Positions 1 through 10,020 of a stretch of 64,000 nt of DNA are shown here, piece after piece. Under the pieces are notes generated by a model. It saw only the letters and a program-made list of their open reading frames with translations. It searched no databases and was not told the DNA's origin. The stretch's first letter is position 1, and every line of letters starts with the position of its first letter. The position numbers and the translations under genes are program-made. The stretch comes from Aspidiotus rigidus (Eukaryota > Arthropoda > Insecta > Hemiptera > Diaspididae), in the NCBI GenBank assembly GCA_035079385.1, contig JAVHKY010000053.1, forward strand, positions 2,666,001-2,730,000. Direction: 5' to 3'.

Positions 1-758
1 TCTAAACGACCTGCCAGCTGGGCAGAGGGCGGACATTTTTTTCAAAAAGCCTCCCAATGAAACAGGTTCCCTGTTAGAAGTCGTCAACTTCTCCCAAAAT
101 GTTCTTTTGATGTTACTTTATGATATTATCAATAGCCTTGATCACCATTGGAGACGTGGAAAAATTTGACCTTCGCTACTTTATGCTATCATTATAATAG
201 GCCTAACATCCAGTATACAACTAGGCTAAACTAGTCTCAGTCACTTGGGCTAATGTACAGACCTTCATCATACTAGGCCTAACATGAAGTATAGTAGACT
301 TCAACTCGTTCTTTTTTTCAGTCAGACTTATATAAGCTAAGAAATGCTGGGGGGAGAGGAAAAGATAAACTAACGGAACGAGTGATCCCGTTAGCAAGCT
401 AGTATAGTATAACGTAAAGAGACAAAAATTTCCACCCTCGCTACTTTCTACTTACATTGTACTAGACCTAACAGTCGATAAACTAAGATAAACACTAGGC
501 TCAGCTGCCTAGCCTAACATACAGTATATTGGGCTTTCATTATACTAGGTTTATACTTGGTTAAGAAATCTGCCAACTAGTAATGTGTGTGACTATTTGG
601 GTTTCGCTACTCTAAACTTTCATCATACGAGGCCTAACACACGGTACTATGTTTACAGAATAATAGGCTGTACTAAGGCAGGGTAGGTTTCTCAGTTCAA
701 ACTTACTTGAGAGAGAGCAAATATATTATACAGAACCTATATTGTCTGTATAACCACT
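1..758. repeat. Dispersed non-coding repeat, CCTAACATACAGTAT family
   Basis: No gene is visible here. The stretch is built from short variants of phrases such as cctaacatacagtat, tagtataatgaaag and gctgagcctagtttagc. The same phrases recur at about 2590-2720, 7120-7350, 12690-12830, 55560-55630 and 56040-56110. This suggests an old dispersed repeat family or decayed satellite. I cannot assign it to a known class. Confidence 0.5.
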
Positions 759-773
759 AGGTCTTGACCTTCT

Positions 774-2224
774 CTGGAATTTAGGGTATAATACAGTCTT
801 GGAGAAACTGCAGAAAAAATGGGTCAGATGCTTCTGCTATGCTGATGACACTCTCTTACTACAGAGTGGTGCTAACCGTCAGGAACTAACTGCTGCCATA
901 AAACGAGTGATTATAAAAATCCAAGAAAGTATGCTACCAGCTGGACTGCTGCTCAGCTACAATAAAACAAAAATCATGATACTGACTCGCAAAGGTGGCA
1001 CAAAGCCTCTCCCGCTAACAATCGTGTTGGAGGGGGCAGTAATAAGTACTGTTATGTCTTTCAAGTATCTTGGAGTCATATTAGACGACGGACTTGATTG
1101 GCTGACTCATCTTAAAGAAGTATATAAGAAAGCAGCCAGTACAATGGCAAAAATAAGTGCCATAGCGCGTAATACGTATGGCTACAGCAGCGAGGCGCGC
1201 AGGATAATGATTAATGGCACTGTTGGTGCACTACTCACCTATGCAAGTACCTGCTGGGCTCATAGACTTCGAATTCAATATATTTGTAAAAAGTTTGATC
1301 AAATACATCGGATCATGATACTTTGCTATGGCCGTCTCTACCGGACCGTCTCATATCTACCTGTATCTATAATTACAGGGTGGCTTCCAATTAAATTTGA
1401 GATCGCGAGGCGCAGCATCTTGTGGTCAATGAAGAAGAAATTAAGCCTAGTGAGTGGCACTATCCTCGAAAGACCTCCAGACGGAGAAGATACGTACACT
1501 TGGCTTACCAAGGCCGCGATAAAAGCCTGGAATGAGGAGTGGTCTAATTGCGAAAAGGGCAGATGGACCCAAGAAATTCTACCTGTGGGGAGGGAACATC
1601 GGGTGCCCATTGGCTTTATGTTGGCACAGGCACTGTCAGGCCACGCCACATTTGCTGCCTATAGATTTAGGATCAAAAAGACAGCTTCGGCTGAGTGCGA
1701 GTGTGGAGACAAAAGTCAGACCGCACAACATATTTTCAAAATATGCCCATTGTATGCAAAAAATCGGCCAACACAGTGGGACACTGAAAAAGGAGCAGTA
1801 AGAGAGTATCTTACTCAAGTTACCAACGCCTTATGGGATAAGGAAATTGCTTGCCGTAAGATGAATGCCAGCCCAGCAGAGGCATAACCTGTTATGGAAC
1901 ATGGCGGACAAGCCACGAAAGCAGTAATTAGTTACCATCTAGCCATCCATAGCCTTCAACATAAGAGTTTCCACTAGCCTTACGCATAAGTTTCTGCAAT
2001 AGGTCACATTATCTCACAATAGTAACCCATTTCATCCAAACAATAGCCATTTACAAAGTAGCCTTAAGCATAAGAAGAACCCTCAACCCTCTGCTCTCGC
2101 TAGTTATAATAGTCTTTCCTACCCGCTGTTGAGCACTGTTCATGTAACTCAGCAGCGGGGTATAGGGAATAAACTTTCCCCACCGGGAACGTCCGGAATG
2201 GGTGGCCAAAAAAAAAAAAAAAAA
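774..2224 (+). mobile_element. 5'-truncated R1-like non-LTR retrotransposon
   Basis: The element holds the last part of a reverse transcriptase, then about 340 bp of 3' untranslated sequence and an A-run at about 2207-2224. The 11-bp sequence GGTCTTGACCT occurs just before it (760-770) and immediately after the A-run (2225-2235), as expected for a target-site duplication. Resemblance goes further, because TTAGGGTATAAT is at 781-792 and again at 2257-2268. The duplication may therefore be longer and the true 5' edge may lie nearer 793. The target is the outer end of the large inverted repeat that follows. Confidence 0.7.
799..1887 (+). pseudogene. Reverse transcriptase C-terminal fragment (R1-like clade)
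   Basis: This 362-codon open stretch begins inside the palm domain. It reads CYADDTLLL near its start, which is the catalytic YADD box, followed by FKYLGVILDD, the thumb-side motif of non-LTR reverse transcriptases. The tail carries a C-x-C-x8-H-x4-C cluster (CECG...HIFKIC) typical of the C-terminus of R1-type ORF2 proteins. The endonuclease, the fingers and the first palm motifs are missing, so it is a dead 5'-truncated insertion. The frame has no internal stop, which suggests a fairly young copy. The assignment to the R1 group rests on the C-terminal cysteine-histidine cluster and general wording, not on an alignment. Confidence 0.8.
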
Positions 2225-3016
2225 GGTCTTGACCTGGAATCTTCACAAACTTATAATTAGGGTATAATTGAGCATAAACTACGCATAGAATACAATTAAG
2301 AAAGATTTTCGTTGTAATTTGAAGAAGTTCGCGGTTCCTAATTATTGGAAATCGAACTACTTTCAACGACGATTTCAGACTGAAACTTGCTACGAAAACC
2401 TGAGCTCAGCTTTTTGGGTTGGAATTTTGAACTACTATGTCTTCTCCGAGACCGAGCCTGGTATTTTTGACATGTTCATGTCTTTTCTCTACCCCTAACC
2501 TAATCTCAAAATATGCGTCCGGGCGCATGAAGAAGTTTTTTACGTCGAACCTCAGCCCTACCCCTGATTCTGGAATTTGCGTCTAGGCGTCTATACAGTA
2601 TATTGGCTAGCCTCCTATTGGTGCTACTTCACGTAGTATATTATACTAGGTACTACACTGGGCTAATACTACGTCCCAGGAGCCAAGTAGCTAAATGTAC
2701 AGGCTCCTTCTCCCCGGGTACCTTAATGTACAGTATCCCAAACCTAACTCTGCAAACGAGCGGAGCGAATTCAAAAGTAACTGCTAAAGATTAACATAGA
2801 TTATGATAGATATGAACATGATCTTTATTTATTTGGCTCTGCCAGAAATTTTTTTTTTCAACAAAATCCGTTTCTATTTATCATTATTGTCACCTGTACT
2901 CGAGTTGAAATCCTAGAAAAAGTTGTTCATACTCGATCTCAAGACGGTATAATAATTGTATCGATTAGACAAAAAAAAAGTCAGATTTCGGTCCGAAGGA
3001 TGAGTCCTCTTCCTAT

Positions 3017-3568
3017 CTATAGTATAGCTCGCTGGAGTCCCTGCATCTCGCCGCGAAAACTCGATACTCTCGTAAAATTTTTGACTAGAGCAAAACATAA
3101 AAGAACAATGCAAGGAATACGTACCGGTTGATCATTTGAAACTTTTTCACGGAGAAAACTACTCGGTTTGTCGACAGCTGCGTAATCGTTGGTACGGAGT
3201 ATGTACTCATGAATTTGGTCAGCATCGTATACCTTTCTATTTTCATGATCGTTTTTCTCTTTTATTTTCTTGCGACTGACGATGGTGTCGATGGAATTTG
3301 TAGTTTGAGGAGGAAATTTCGTCTCAATTTGGGTATAATTGCACCCTAAATGTTTGCAAACCAATATGTGCAAAGGTTCGAGTCGACGATGTCGAAAGTT
3401 TGGTTTCGGGTGTTCGACCTTCGTAAGATTGTCACTATAAGGTTCAAGATAATTGATCAATTGCACAAGATCATAAGGGGCAGACGACTGCCCCTCGAAC
3501 CAGCTGAACAACGCATTCGCAGTAGAGATAAACAACACGAAAGAGAAAATCGGGAAAAAAATATACAT
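3017..3568 (-). CDS. Small secreted protein of unknown function (open copy)
   Basis: The reading frame is 183 codons. It opens with a clear signal peptide: a hydrophobic run of about 17 residues ending in TANA, with cleavage expected after residue 19. The mature part is basic, contains one CKHLGC pair of cysteines and ends without a recognisable domain. Two relatives in the window (5721-6195 and 12094-12619, plus strand) share the segment from LVQLINY to VDKPS. In both relatives a GT donor (AG|GTGATA, AG|GTAATA) falls at the place matching 3121/3120 here, so the real protein may splice at about 3121 instead of running to 3017. The start is the only ATG ahead of the signal peptide. I do not recognise the family. 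A salivary or other secreted product is possible but unproven. Confidence 0.55.
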   Translation of the reverse strand: MYIFFPIFSFVLFISTANALFSWFEGQSSAPYDLVQLINYLEPYSDNLTKVEHPKPNFRHRRLEPLHILVCKHLGCNYTQIETKFPPQTTNSIDTIVSRKKIKEKNDHENRKVYDADQIHEYILRTNDYAAVDKPSSFLREKVSNDQPVRIPCIVLLCFALVKNFTRVSSFRGEMQGLQRAIL

Positions 3569-5720
3569 TTCGTCCGAGAGTAAATGCGTTCAAAGTCCCG
3601 AGAAAAAAATTAACAAAAAATTTTAAAGAAGAAGATTATTACGCGTCCAGGTAGGAATATAAAAATGTTACTGTTCCAGTATAAAAACGGTTTCGTCTTC
3701 ACTCGTAAAATAAAAACGGTTTCGTCTTCACTCGATAAGGTTATTCACGCATCACTTACGCAACGATAATACGCGCGATCATCACTCGAGATGATTCACG
3801 AAGAAATTTTGAAAATGTTTAGAATATGAAAAGTTCGCGAATTACACTGGTATCAACCGTCCTGCGCACGTGAAACTAAGCTCGGTGAGAACAACCAGCA
3901 ACATGTAGTGTGCAGTTCATCTTTTTTTTTTTTCTTCTTCCTCTCTGTGCAATACATGAAGACTGAAGAGTGTTGAGCACTCCCTGAGCCCGTCCGACGT
4001 TCTGTTTTCTCTGTCATCCCCTCCCTTCTGACTTTTTCTATCTTCCACCTACCGTAAGTACAGTACGTGAGATGCACACGCCGAGTTCACCGGTCAAGGT
4101 CACAACTCGATAATCGCATTTATTAGAAATTTTCGGAGGGACTAAATTGTGGTAAAATTGACAATTGAAAGGGGCGAAAATCGTTAGGTTTACAAATCAA
4201 TCGATGAAGATACCGGCATTGAGACGAATGATGACTTGAAAATATGACGATAATAAATTCGTAAATCATTTTTTACATATGCAAAGTTTCAATTCCATCG
4301 TCAATAGCGTTGCGAAGCTGAATTTATAATTCACACAAATATGTTTAATCGAATATAATTATGTCATCAGGTCAAATAAGCTTGGTCGATGATTACTCCT
4401 GTATAAATGCTCGTATTATTCTCGCAATAATGATACTCGTCTGCAACATATGCTAAACTTTTGTGCAAGGATGGAAATGCGATTTTTTTTTTCAGTAGAA
4501 ATAAAATTCTGCTTAAACAACCCGAGTTGAAGACAGGTTTAGGAAAAATAAAAGCTCAAATTTAGAGGCCACAGCAAACTTTGCTAATGGCAAGGGAGAA
4601 TCCGCAAGCTTTGCGGCTCCGTACAAAACAACTTGGAAGTGAGTAGGCGTATTAGGTCTCTGGATTGAATTTGTTTTGTAAAGTCTTGCTTGAAGGAGAA
4701 CGTGAGGCTCAAGGAAAGGATACTTCAGCCTACAAATATTATAGGCATACAGTACAGAGCGACGATTTCCTCAAATGTACGAGCCATTTTGACAATGAGG
4801 TGGAGGCACGAGACCTTATTTGTTACTCGTGTAAACTCCATCTCATTGCATCCATAACTAGGCTTATGGTTCCACTGACGGGCTCAGTTGCGACTATTTA
4901 GCCTAGTATAATTCTGGTTTAGGGAGACTTACGCCTGTCGCCATCCTCAACGAGGACGAGGGCTTCGCAAAATTGAAATTAACAAGGAACACGTTTGATC
5001 TGGGGTTTCCGGCTACTTGACTCAGCTTGATGTAGGAAAAAGAAACCTAACCCAATCTAATTATAGAGTAGAGAAACTGGGAAAAATTTCAATCATTTTT
5101 GCTGCTATATAGCTCGAATGTCGATATTTTTTCCCAGGTTCGAGATCCAAGGCGTCGCCATCCTTAACGGAGTGGGAAGTGGAGAACTATCAGAATTAAA
5201 ATTTTGCCCTGGGATTTTAAATTAGGTTAGAGGGTAGAGAAAATAATGAAATATGGCCAAAATTCAATAGCCTCCAAACCCCTCATAGTTACATTCCTCA
5301 AGATTTTAAACTTGGTCAATACCTCTTCTCACCGAACTTTTATGATCACCTCTGAAAATTTTTGCAAGTTCCTAAAATATATCGAAGCCCTAGCCCATCC
5401 GCTCCTCGAGAAATTGCAATTTACCAGAAGGACGACTGACAACGGACGTTTCACCAACATCGGTACCGTCCAACTTCATTTTAGTTTTGAATTCGCGAAC
5501 TTTTCATGCACTAAACATTTTCAAAATTTCTTTAGAGTACTTTCACGTTGCGTAAGTAATGCGTGAATAACTTATCGAACGCAGACGAAACCGTTTTCAC
5601 GCTACGCTGAAACAGTAATATTAATTTTATATTCCTACCTGGACACTCGATAACCTTTTTTTAAAAATTTTTTGATAATTTTTTCATCGTGGTCTTGAAC
5701 GCATTTACTCTCGACAAAGT

Positions 5721-6195
5721 GCGTATTTTTCCTTCTAGTTTTTCTCTCGTAGTGTTTATCTCTACTCTGCGAATGCGTTGTGTAGCTGGTTCTGGGGACA
5801 CGCGTCACCCCCTTACCTTGTGTGCATGATCAATTTTCCTGAATCTTATAGTAACAATCTTACGAAGATCGAAAACTCGAAACCGAACTTTCAACATCGT
5901 CGACTCTAAATTGGTTTGTAAATATTTGGGGTGCAATTATACCCAAATTGTGACGAGATTACTTCCTCAAACTTCAAATTCCATCGCCACCATCGTGAGT
6001 CGTAAGAAAAGTAAAGGAAACACGATCTTGAAACGAGAACGGTATACGATGCTGACCAAATTCATGAATTATACACTCCCTACCAACGATCACGTCTTTG
6101 TCGACAAACCAGGCAGTTTTCTCTCTGATCAGCTTTTAGGTGATATTTCTCTTCTATTTTTTGGGCTAGACGTCAAAAATTCTGCGTCAGCTTAA
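5721..6195 (+). pseudogene. Broken copy of the small secreted-protein gene (copy 2)
   Basis: This lies in the right arm of the inverted repeat and mirrors the open copy on the minus strand. The start codon has become GCG, the signal-peptide stretch carries a stop (TTCTAG), and a frame shift separates it from the readable part at 5911-6195. That part still reads CKYLGCNYTQIVT and VDKPGSF like the intact copy. It is a pseudogene in its present form. Confidence 0.75.
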
Positions 6196-6288
6196 ATTTT
6201 ACGAGGACATCCAGTTTTCGCGGCGAGATGCAGGTAATATCAAAAACGTCGAGCTCTCGGTTATAATCAGTTTTTGTTCAAGAAAATC

Positions 6289-6486
6289 AGACCCGTAGCC
6301 AGAAGGTTCATTCCAGGGTGGCATTTGAAAATTTAGGGGTGGCATACTCACCTCCGACCCCCCCCCCCGCCCTAATTAAGCAGAATTTTTCTCAATCTCA
6401 ATTATATTGGTACTTAATTTTTCAAGACAAATGGACGTCCAGGGTGGCAATGAGCGGCGCTCGGCCCGCGCCGTACCCTGGCTACA
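6289..6486. mobile_element. Short TIR element with an empty site in the window
   Basis: The ends carry GTAGCCAG (6295-6302) and CTGGCTAC (about 6477-6484). The homologous stretch beside copy 3, near 12664, reads caagaaaattccgtgtaatg without interruption. Here the same sentence is split between caagaaaatc and ggaaattccgtg. The phrase ccagggtggca occurs twice inside. It is a roughly 0.2 kb non-autonomous insertion, perhaps hAT-like with an imperfect 8-bp duplication. Confidence 0.6.
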
Positions 6487-7119
6487 GGAAATTCCGTGTG
6501 ATGACCCGCCGGTAAAACGACATTCGACTTACGAGTACTGAATTTTTCTGTCCAGAAAGAGGACAGTAGTGAGATACTAGACACGAAGAGGACAGTTCAT
6601 CCTTCTGACTGAAATCAGACTTTTTTTTTTGTCCAATCGATACAATCAGCTATCATACCGTCTCGAGATAGAGTATGAACAACTTTTTTGCGAGGATTTC
6701 AACTTGGGTACAAGTGAGAAATGATAAATAGAAACATTTTAGGGGTCAAAAGCGGATTTTGTTGAAAAATACCGCAGGCTCGGTGTCTGAAAAGAAATGT
6801 GTAGTTTAAAATTCCGTTCCAAGAAGCTGTGCTGAGGTTTTCGCGGTAAGTTTCAGTCTCAAATCATCGTCTGATTTTCAATAATAAGAACCGCGAACTG
6901 CTTGAAATTATAGCGAATATCTTTCTCGTATACTAGTTTATGTCAATATACAAATCCCAACACCCTAATAAGTTGTGAAGGTTCCAGGTCAAGACCGGAT
7001 GGTATATAAAGAATGATAGGTTTTAATTAAGTTCACTGTGCGTAATACATTCGTGCTCTCTCAAATAAGGTTAGATCGAGGAACCCAACTTGCCCTCAGT
7101 ATAGCACCCTAGTTTAACC

Positions 7120-7350
7120 TCTTATATCTGTGTTAAGCGTCCTATGATGAAAGTTTTGAGTAGGTAGCAAAAGCTAAGTCCCCACACATAACTAGTTCGT
7201 AGAAAGACTGCCCAGTATTTCGTAGCCTACTACAAATACGGCATGTTAAGTTTAGTATAATGAAAGTCCATTATACAGTATGTTTTAGGCTAAGGAGCTG
7301 AGCCTAGTTTAGCTTACTTTACCGTCTGTTAGGTCTAGTATAATGAGAGC
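7120..7350. repeat. Dispersed repeat, same family as window start
   Basis: This carries gctgagcctagtttagct and ccgtctgttaggtctagt phrases that recur nearly word for word at about 12700-12760. No coding potential is seen. Confidence 0.5.
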
Positions 7351-8734
7351 GTAACGGAGCGGAGGTGGAAATTCGCGAACAGATCCCTCTGCATTAACTG
7401 CTTGCTTTGCATTTGGAATATTCGGTATCTTGCCCAGAAAAAATCCTTCATCCGTCTCCCTACCTTCCAACCCTGGTTTTTCTCGGAGATGTGAAGGAGT
7501 TGGCAAGCAGCCTCTTCGTACTATGCTCTGATTTTTGCTTTGGCGGGTAGGGAATCACAAGAACGTCGTCCCTTTCTGTCAAAAATGGTGGTTGCGGCGT
7601 CCTTTGCACCTCCTGGGATTTTCCATCTACATTCGACTTCATCGTTGTGATTGCCTTATGGCTTGATTCGCGGACGACATTCTCGACCCTTCGACACCTG
7701 AGCGCATCAGCGTAGGGAGCCGGTTTGCCGCATCCGAAACGGCACCAAGTATTCTGTCATTCACCATCTTCATCTGTAACAACAATATTGCAGTGTGAGG
7801 CGTCATTTGAGAAGCTACTTCCGCCTCCCCAGATCATCTTGCAGAGCTTGGAAAGTCACACACCTCACGTCTATGACCGGATTTTCGTTGTCACAGTCTT
7901 CCTTCTTCTACCCAGTCACTGGAGGAGACACTACCAGGGCCAGAAAGAAGAGTGCTATGGGTCGTGAAGGGCCAGATGGCGACACATACTCCCATTCATA
8001 CAGGACGTGATGGCCTCCAGACAGTACGTAACCCATACATGAATATGGTTCGGATGGAGGTGTGACTACGGTTTTATGTCGGGGTTGTCCTTCTCTTAAT
8101 ACTCTGAGCCCATACCCTAACCTGCAAGGAGACACGCGTGGTTTTCTATAAAATTATAGGGACCCCTTCCCTATGGTTTAATTAGCCTCGGAGAATTCTT
8201 TTCCTAGTACTCTTTGTTACAAGGCAAACAGCAATCCACCCACCAAACGCCGACCAGATGCAGACAGAAAGTGAAACAGTCGCAGTGGCACTCAAGTCCA
8301 GTACTCCAGGGTACCAAACAACCCAGCTCAGTCGAGCCCACTGGTAACAAACACAATGTGCACCCACCGGCACAAGACGCCATTCCAGTTTGTAGGTCTG
8401 GCAGCACATCCCGGGGTATCAGCCCAGTCAGCACAGCCAGACCGCAACTACGCATAAGACAGGGTTCAGGTAGAAGCCCAAGTGGTCAGCCTAGTCTACG
8501 GCACCTGGACCGGGTCTTTTTGTGCATTCTACATCCCACTCATTCTAATCTGTGCCGCACACTCGTCTGTCACCTCATCAAGAAACCCGCCAGCGCCCAG
8601 CAAGGCCACAGCTTAGGGCACGCCGCCGTCAGAGAGCGGACGACACTCTGCGTAAGCCCCTTACCGCGTCTAGGTGATACCTTACGGGGAGGGGGGGACG
8701 TATTCCTACTCCAGCGTAGTAATAGATTCTGTAT
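7351..8734. other. No convincing gene
   Basis: This stretch is less AT-rich than its surroundings. It has several overlapping open frames on both strands, the longest being 174 codons at 8214-8738 plus. The composition is low-complexity and none carries a domain I can name. It leads into a reverse transcriptase relic at 8735, so it may be the decayed upstream part of that retroelement. Confidence 0.4.
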
Positions 8735-9140
8735 TTGAAAGATTGAAACCGAAAAAGGGTATGGTACCTGATGGGATGACGTCCTGCATCGATGCCCTCG
8801 CGTACCCCTTTAACTTAATTCTTACCACACGCACATATCCTCGGTCATAGGTGGTCTCCAAAACCTGCAGACCAGTGCCAAAAATGGTTGAAGCTCAGGA
8901 TATTTCCAATCGTAGACCTATTTCGATCATATGTGTCCCGGCTAGGATCTTTGAATCGGTGCTATTTAACAAATTGAATCCTCAGACAATTAATTTAATA
9001 CTACCGCACCAGGATGGCTTTGTAAGGAGGAGATCGGTGCAGAATAAACTCTTGGAGCTGACTTACCATATTCATAAAGTACTAGAATGTAATATATTTA
9101 GATCCCTGTTTGCCTCAATCAACAAGGTTAATGAAGGCGG
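8735..9140 (+). pseudogene. Non-LTR reverse transcriptase relic (fingers region)
   Basis: A decayed frame starts with FERLKPKKGMVPDGM, resembling the GPDG box at the start of non-LTR reverse transcriptase domains. About 100 bp later, in another frame, it reads DISNRRPISIICVPARIFESVL and then HQDGFVRRRSVQ, matching the N/DYRPISL and QxGFxxxRS boxes. The catalytic YADD part is absent and there is at least one frame shift. It breaks off just upstream of a cuticular protein exon, which has lost its own first exon. Confidence 0.7.
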
Positions 9141-9228
9141 TTCGGAGCGGCTCACGAAGTGGGCTGCGAGTTTTTTTTTAGAGAAAAGGACTTTTCAATC
9201 TTAGTATTTATTAAATTTTACATTCCAG

Positions 9229-9831
9229 GTGATTGTGAGTTTTCTCGTGGCGAGTTCGGCGGCGAAACCGTTTTACAGCAGTTATGCGAACCATTACTAG
9301 CTGCGGCTTTACATTGGAATATGGTTGCCGCGTCAATTCTATGGGATTCACAAAGTCAATCAAGACGGCTTCGGTACCGACACGTACGAACACTCGGAGC
9401 CTACTGCTTCTCATCACGCTACTCAGGTAAAGCTAGTCTTTCAAAAGGTTCAGATTATTTACGAAATTCATCTACACTTCGCTCATAAAAAGAGGTTGGA
9501 GTAAATATCAGTACTTCAAGGAAGTTGCCCAGATGTTGGGAATTCAGTCAACGCTTCCGTCATTTTCATGTTCGATCGCAAACTGATTTAGAATTGTTCA
9601 ATTTTATAGGATGCGTTTGGTAAAAAAGCAGGCGAATTCAGCTACCTAAAGCCTGATGGTATCGTCCATAAAACGCAATACATCGCAGATGCTAACGGCT
9701 ACAGAGTATCTTCAAATGACCTCCCAGTTGGACCGGTAGCACCTCATTTGGGACACATTCTCCACAAGCGAAGTGCTCATTACCAGTATGCTCCTGCACC
9801 GATCGTCACTCCACCTGTTTATTTGACCTGA
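9229..9831 (+). pseudogene. Cuticular protein gene relic (R&R-like chitin-binding type)
   Basis: Two exons can be read. The first (9229-9426) follows a CAG acceptor. It gives the second half of a signal peptide (VIVSFLVASSAAKPF), then a stop codon at 9298-9300, then YGIHKVNQDGFGTDTYEHSEP. The second (9610-9831, in phase) reads DAFGKKAGEFSYLKPDGIV, then YIADANGYRV, and ends at TGA 9829-9831. The order G-x-F-S-Y...DG...V-x-Y-x-AD-x-NGY is the Rebers-Riddiford pattern for chitin binding in extracellular cuticle. The usual tiny first exon with the ATG is missing, a retroelement relic lies where it should be, and the stop codon breaks the frame. I therefore call it a pseudogene. Confidence 0.75.
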
Positions 9832-10020
9832 AAGCTCGATAATCTTATCTTTCAAATTTTTTGTAAATTTTTTTTTATATTTGTACCTGGAAGCTCGATA
9901 ATCTTTTTTTTTCAATTTTTTGTCAATCTTTATTTTATACTTATACTTGGACGCACGATAATTTTTTCTCAATTTTTTATTTTGCATTTGTACCTGGACG
10001 ATTAATAATCTTCTTCTTCA
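9826..10020. repeat. Minisatellite, about 55-bp units
   Basis: Four to five units of 'tacctggaagctcgataatc' followed by a T-rich tail run head to tail from the stop codon of the cuticular relic. The same units resume at about 11905-12055, on the other side of the RTE-type insertion. A single unit lies at 5635-5690, upstream of copy 2 of the secreted gene. The array is therefore part of the secreted-gene upstream region. Confidence 0.75.

Larger units (their letters stand above)
2225..7003. repeat. Large imperfect inverted repeat carrying a duplicated gene
   Basis: The left arm (about 2225-3870) and right arm (about 5440-7003) are diverged reverse complements separated by about 1.57 kb. The outer ends match well: GGTCTTGACCTGGAA at 2225 pairs with ttccaggtcaagacc ending near 7003. 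Inner landmarks also pair. The poly-A-flanked 'gtcagatttcggtccgaagg' block near 2980 pairs with its mirror near 6605, and the 'cgttgcgtaagtaatgcgtg' block near 5545 pairs with its mirror near 3750. Each arm carries a copy of the same secreted-protein gene, placed divergently. The right arm has an extra 0.2 kb insertion at about 6289-6486. Confidence 0.85.

Noticed and set aside
8214..8738. 174-codon open frame
   Set aside because: Low-complexity, polar composition with overlapping open frames on the other strand and no domain. Probably chance in a less AT-rich stretch.
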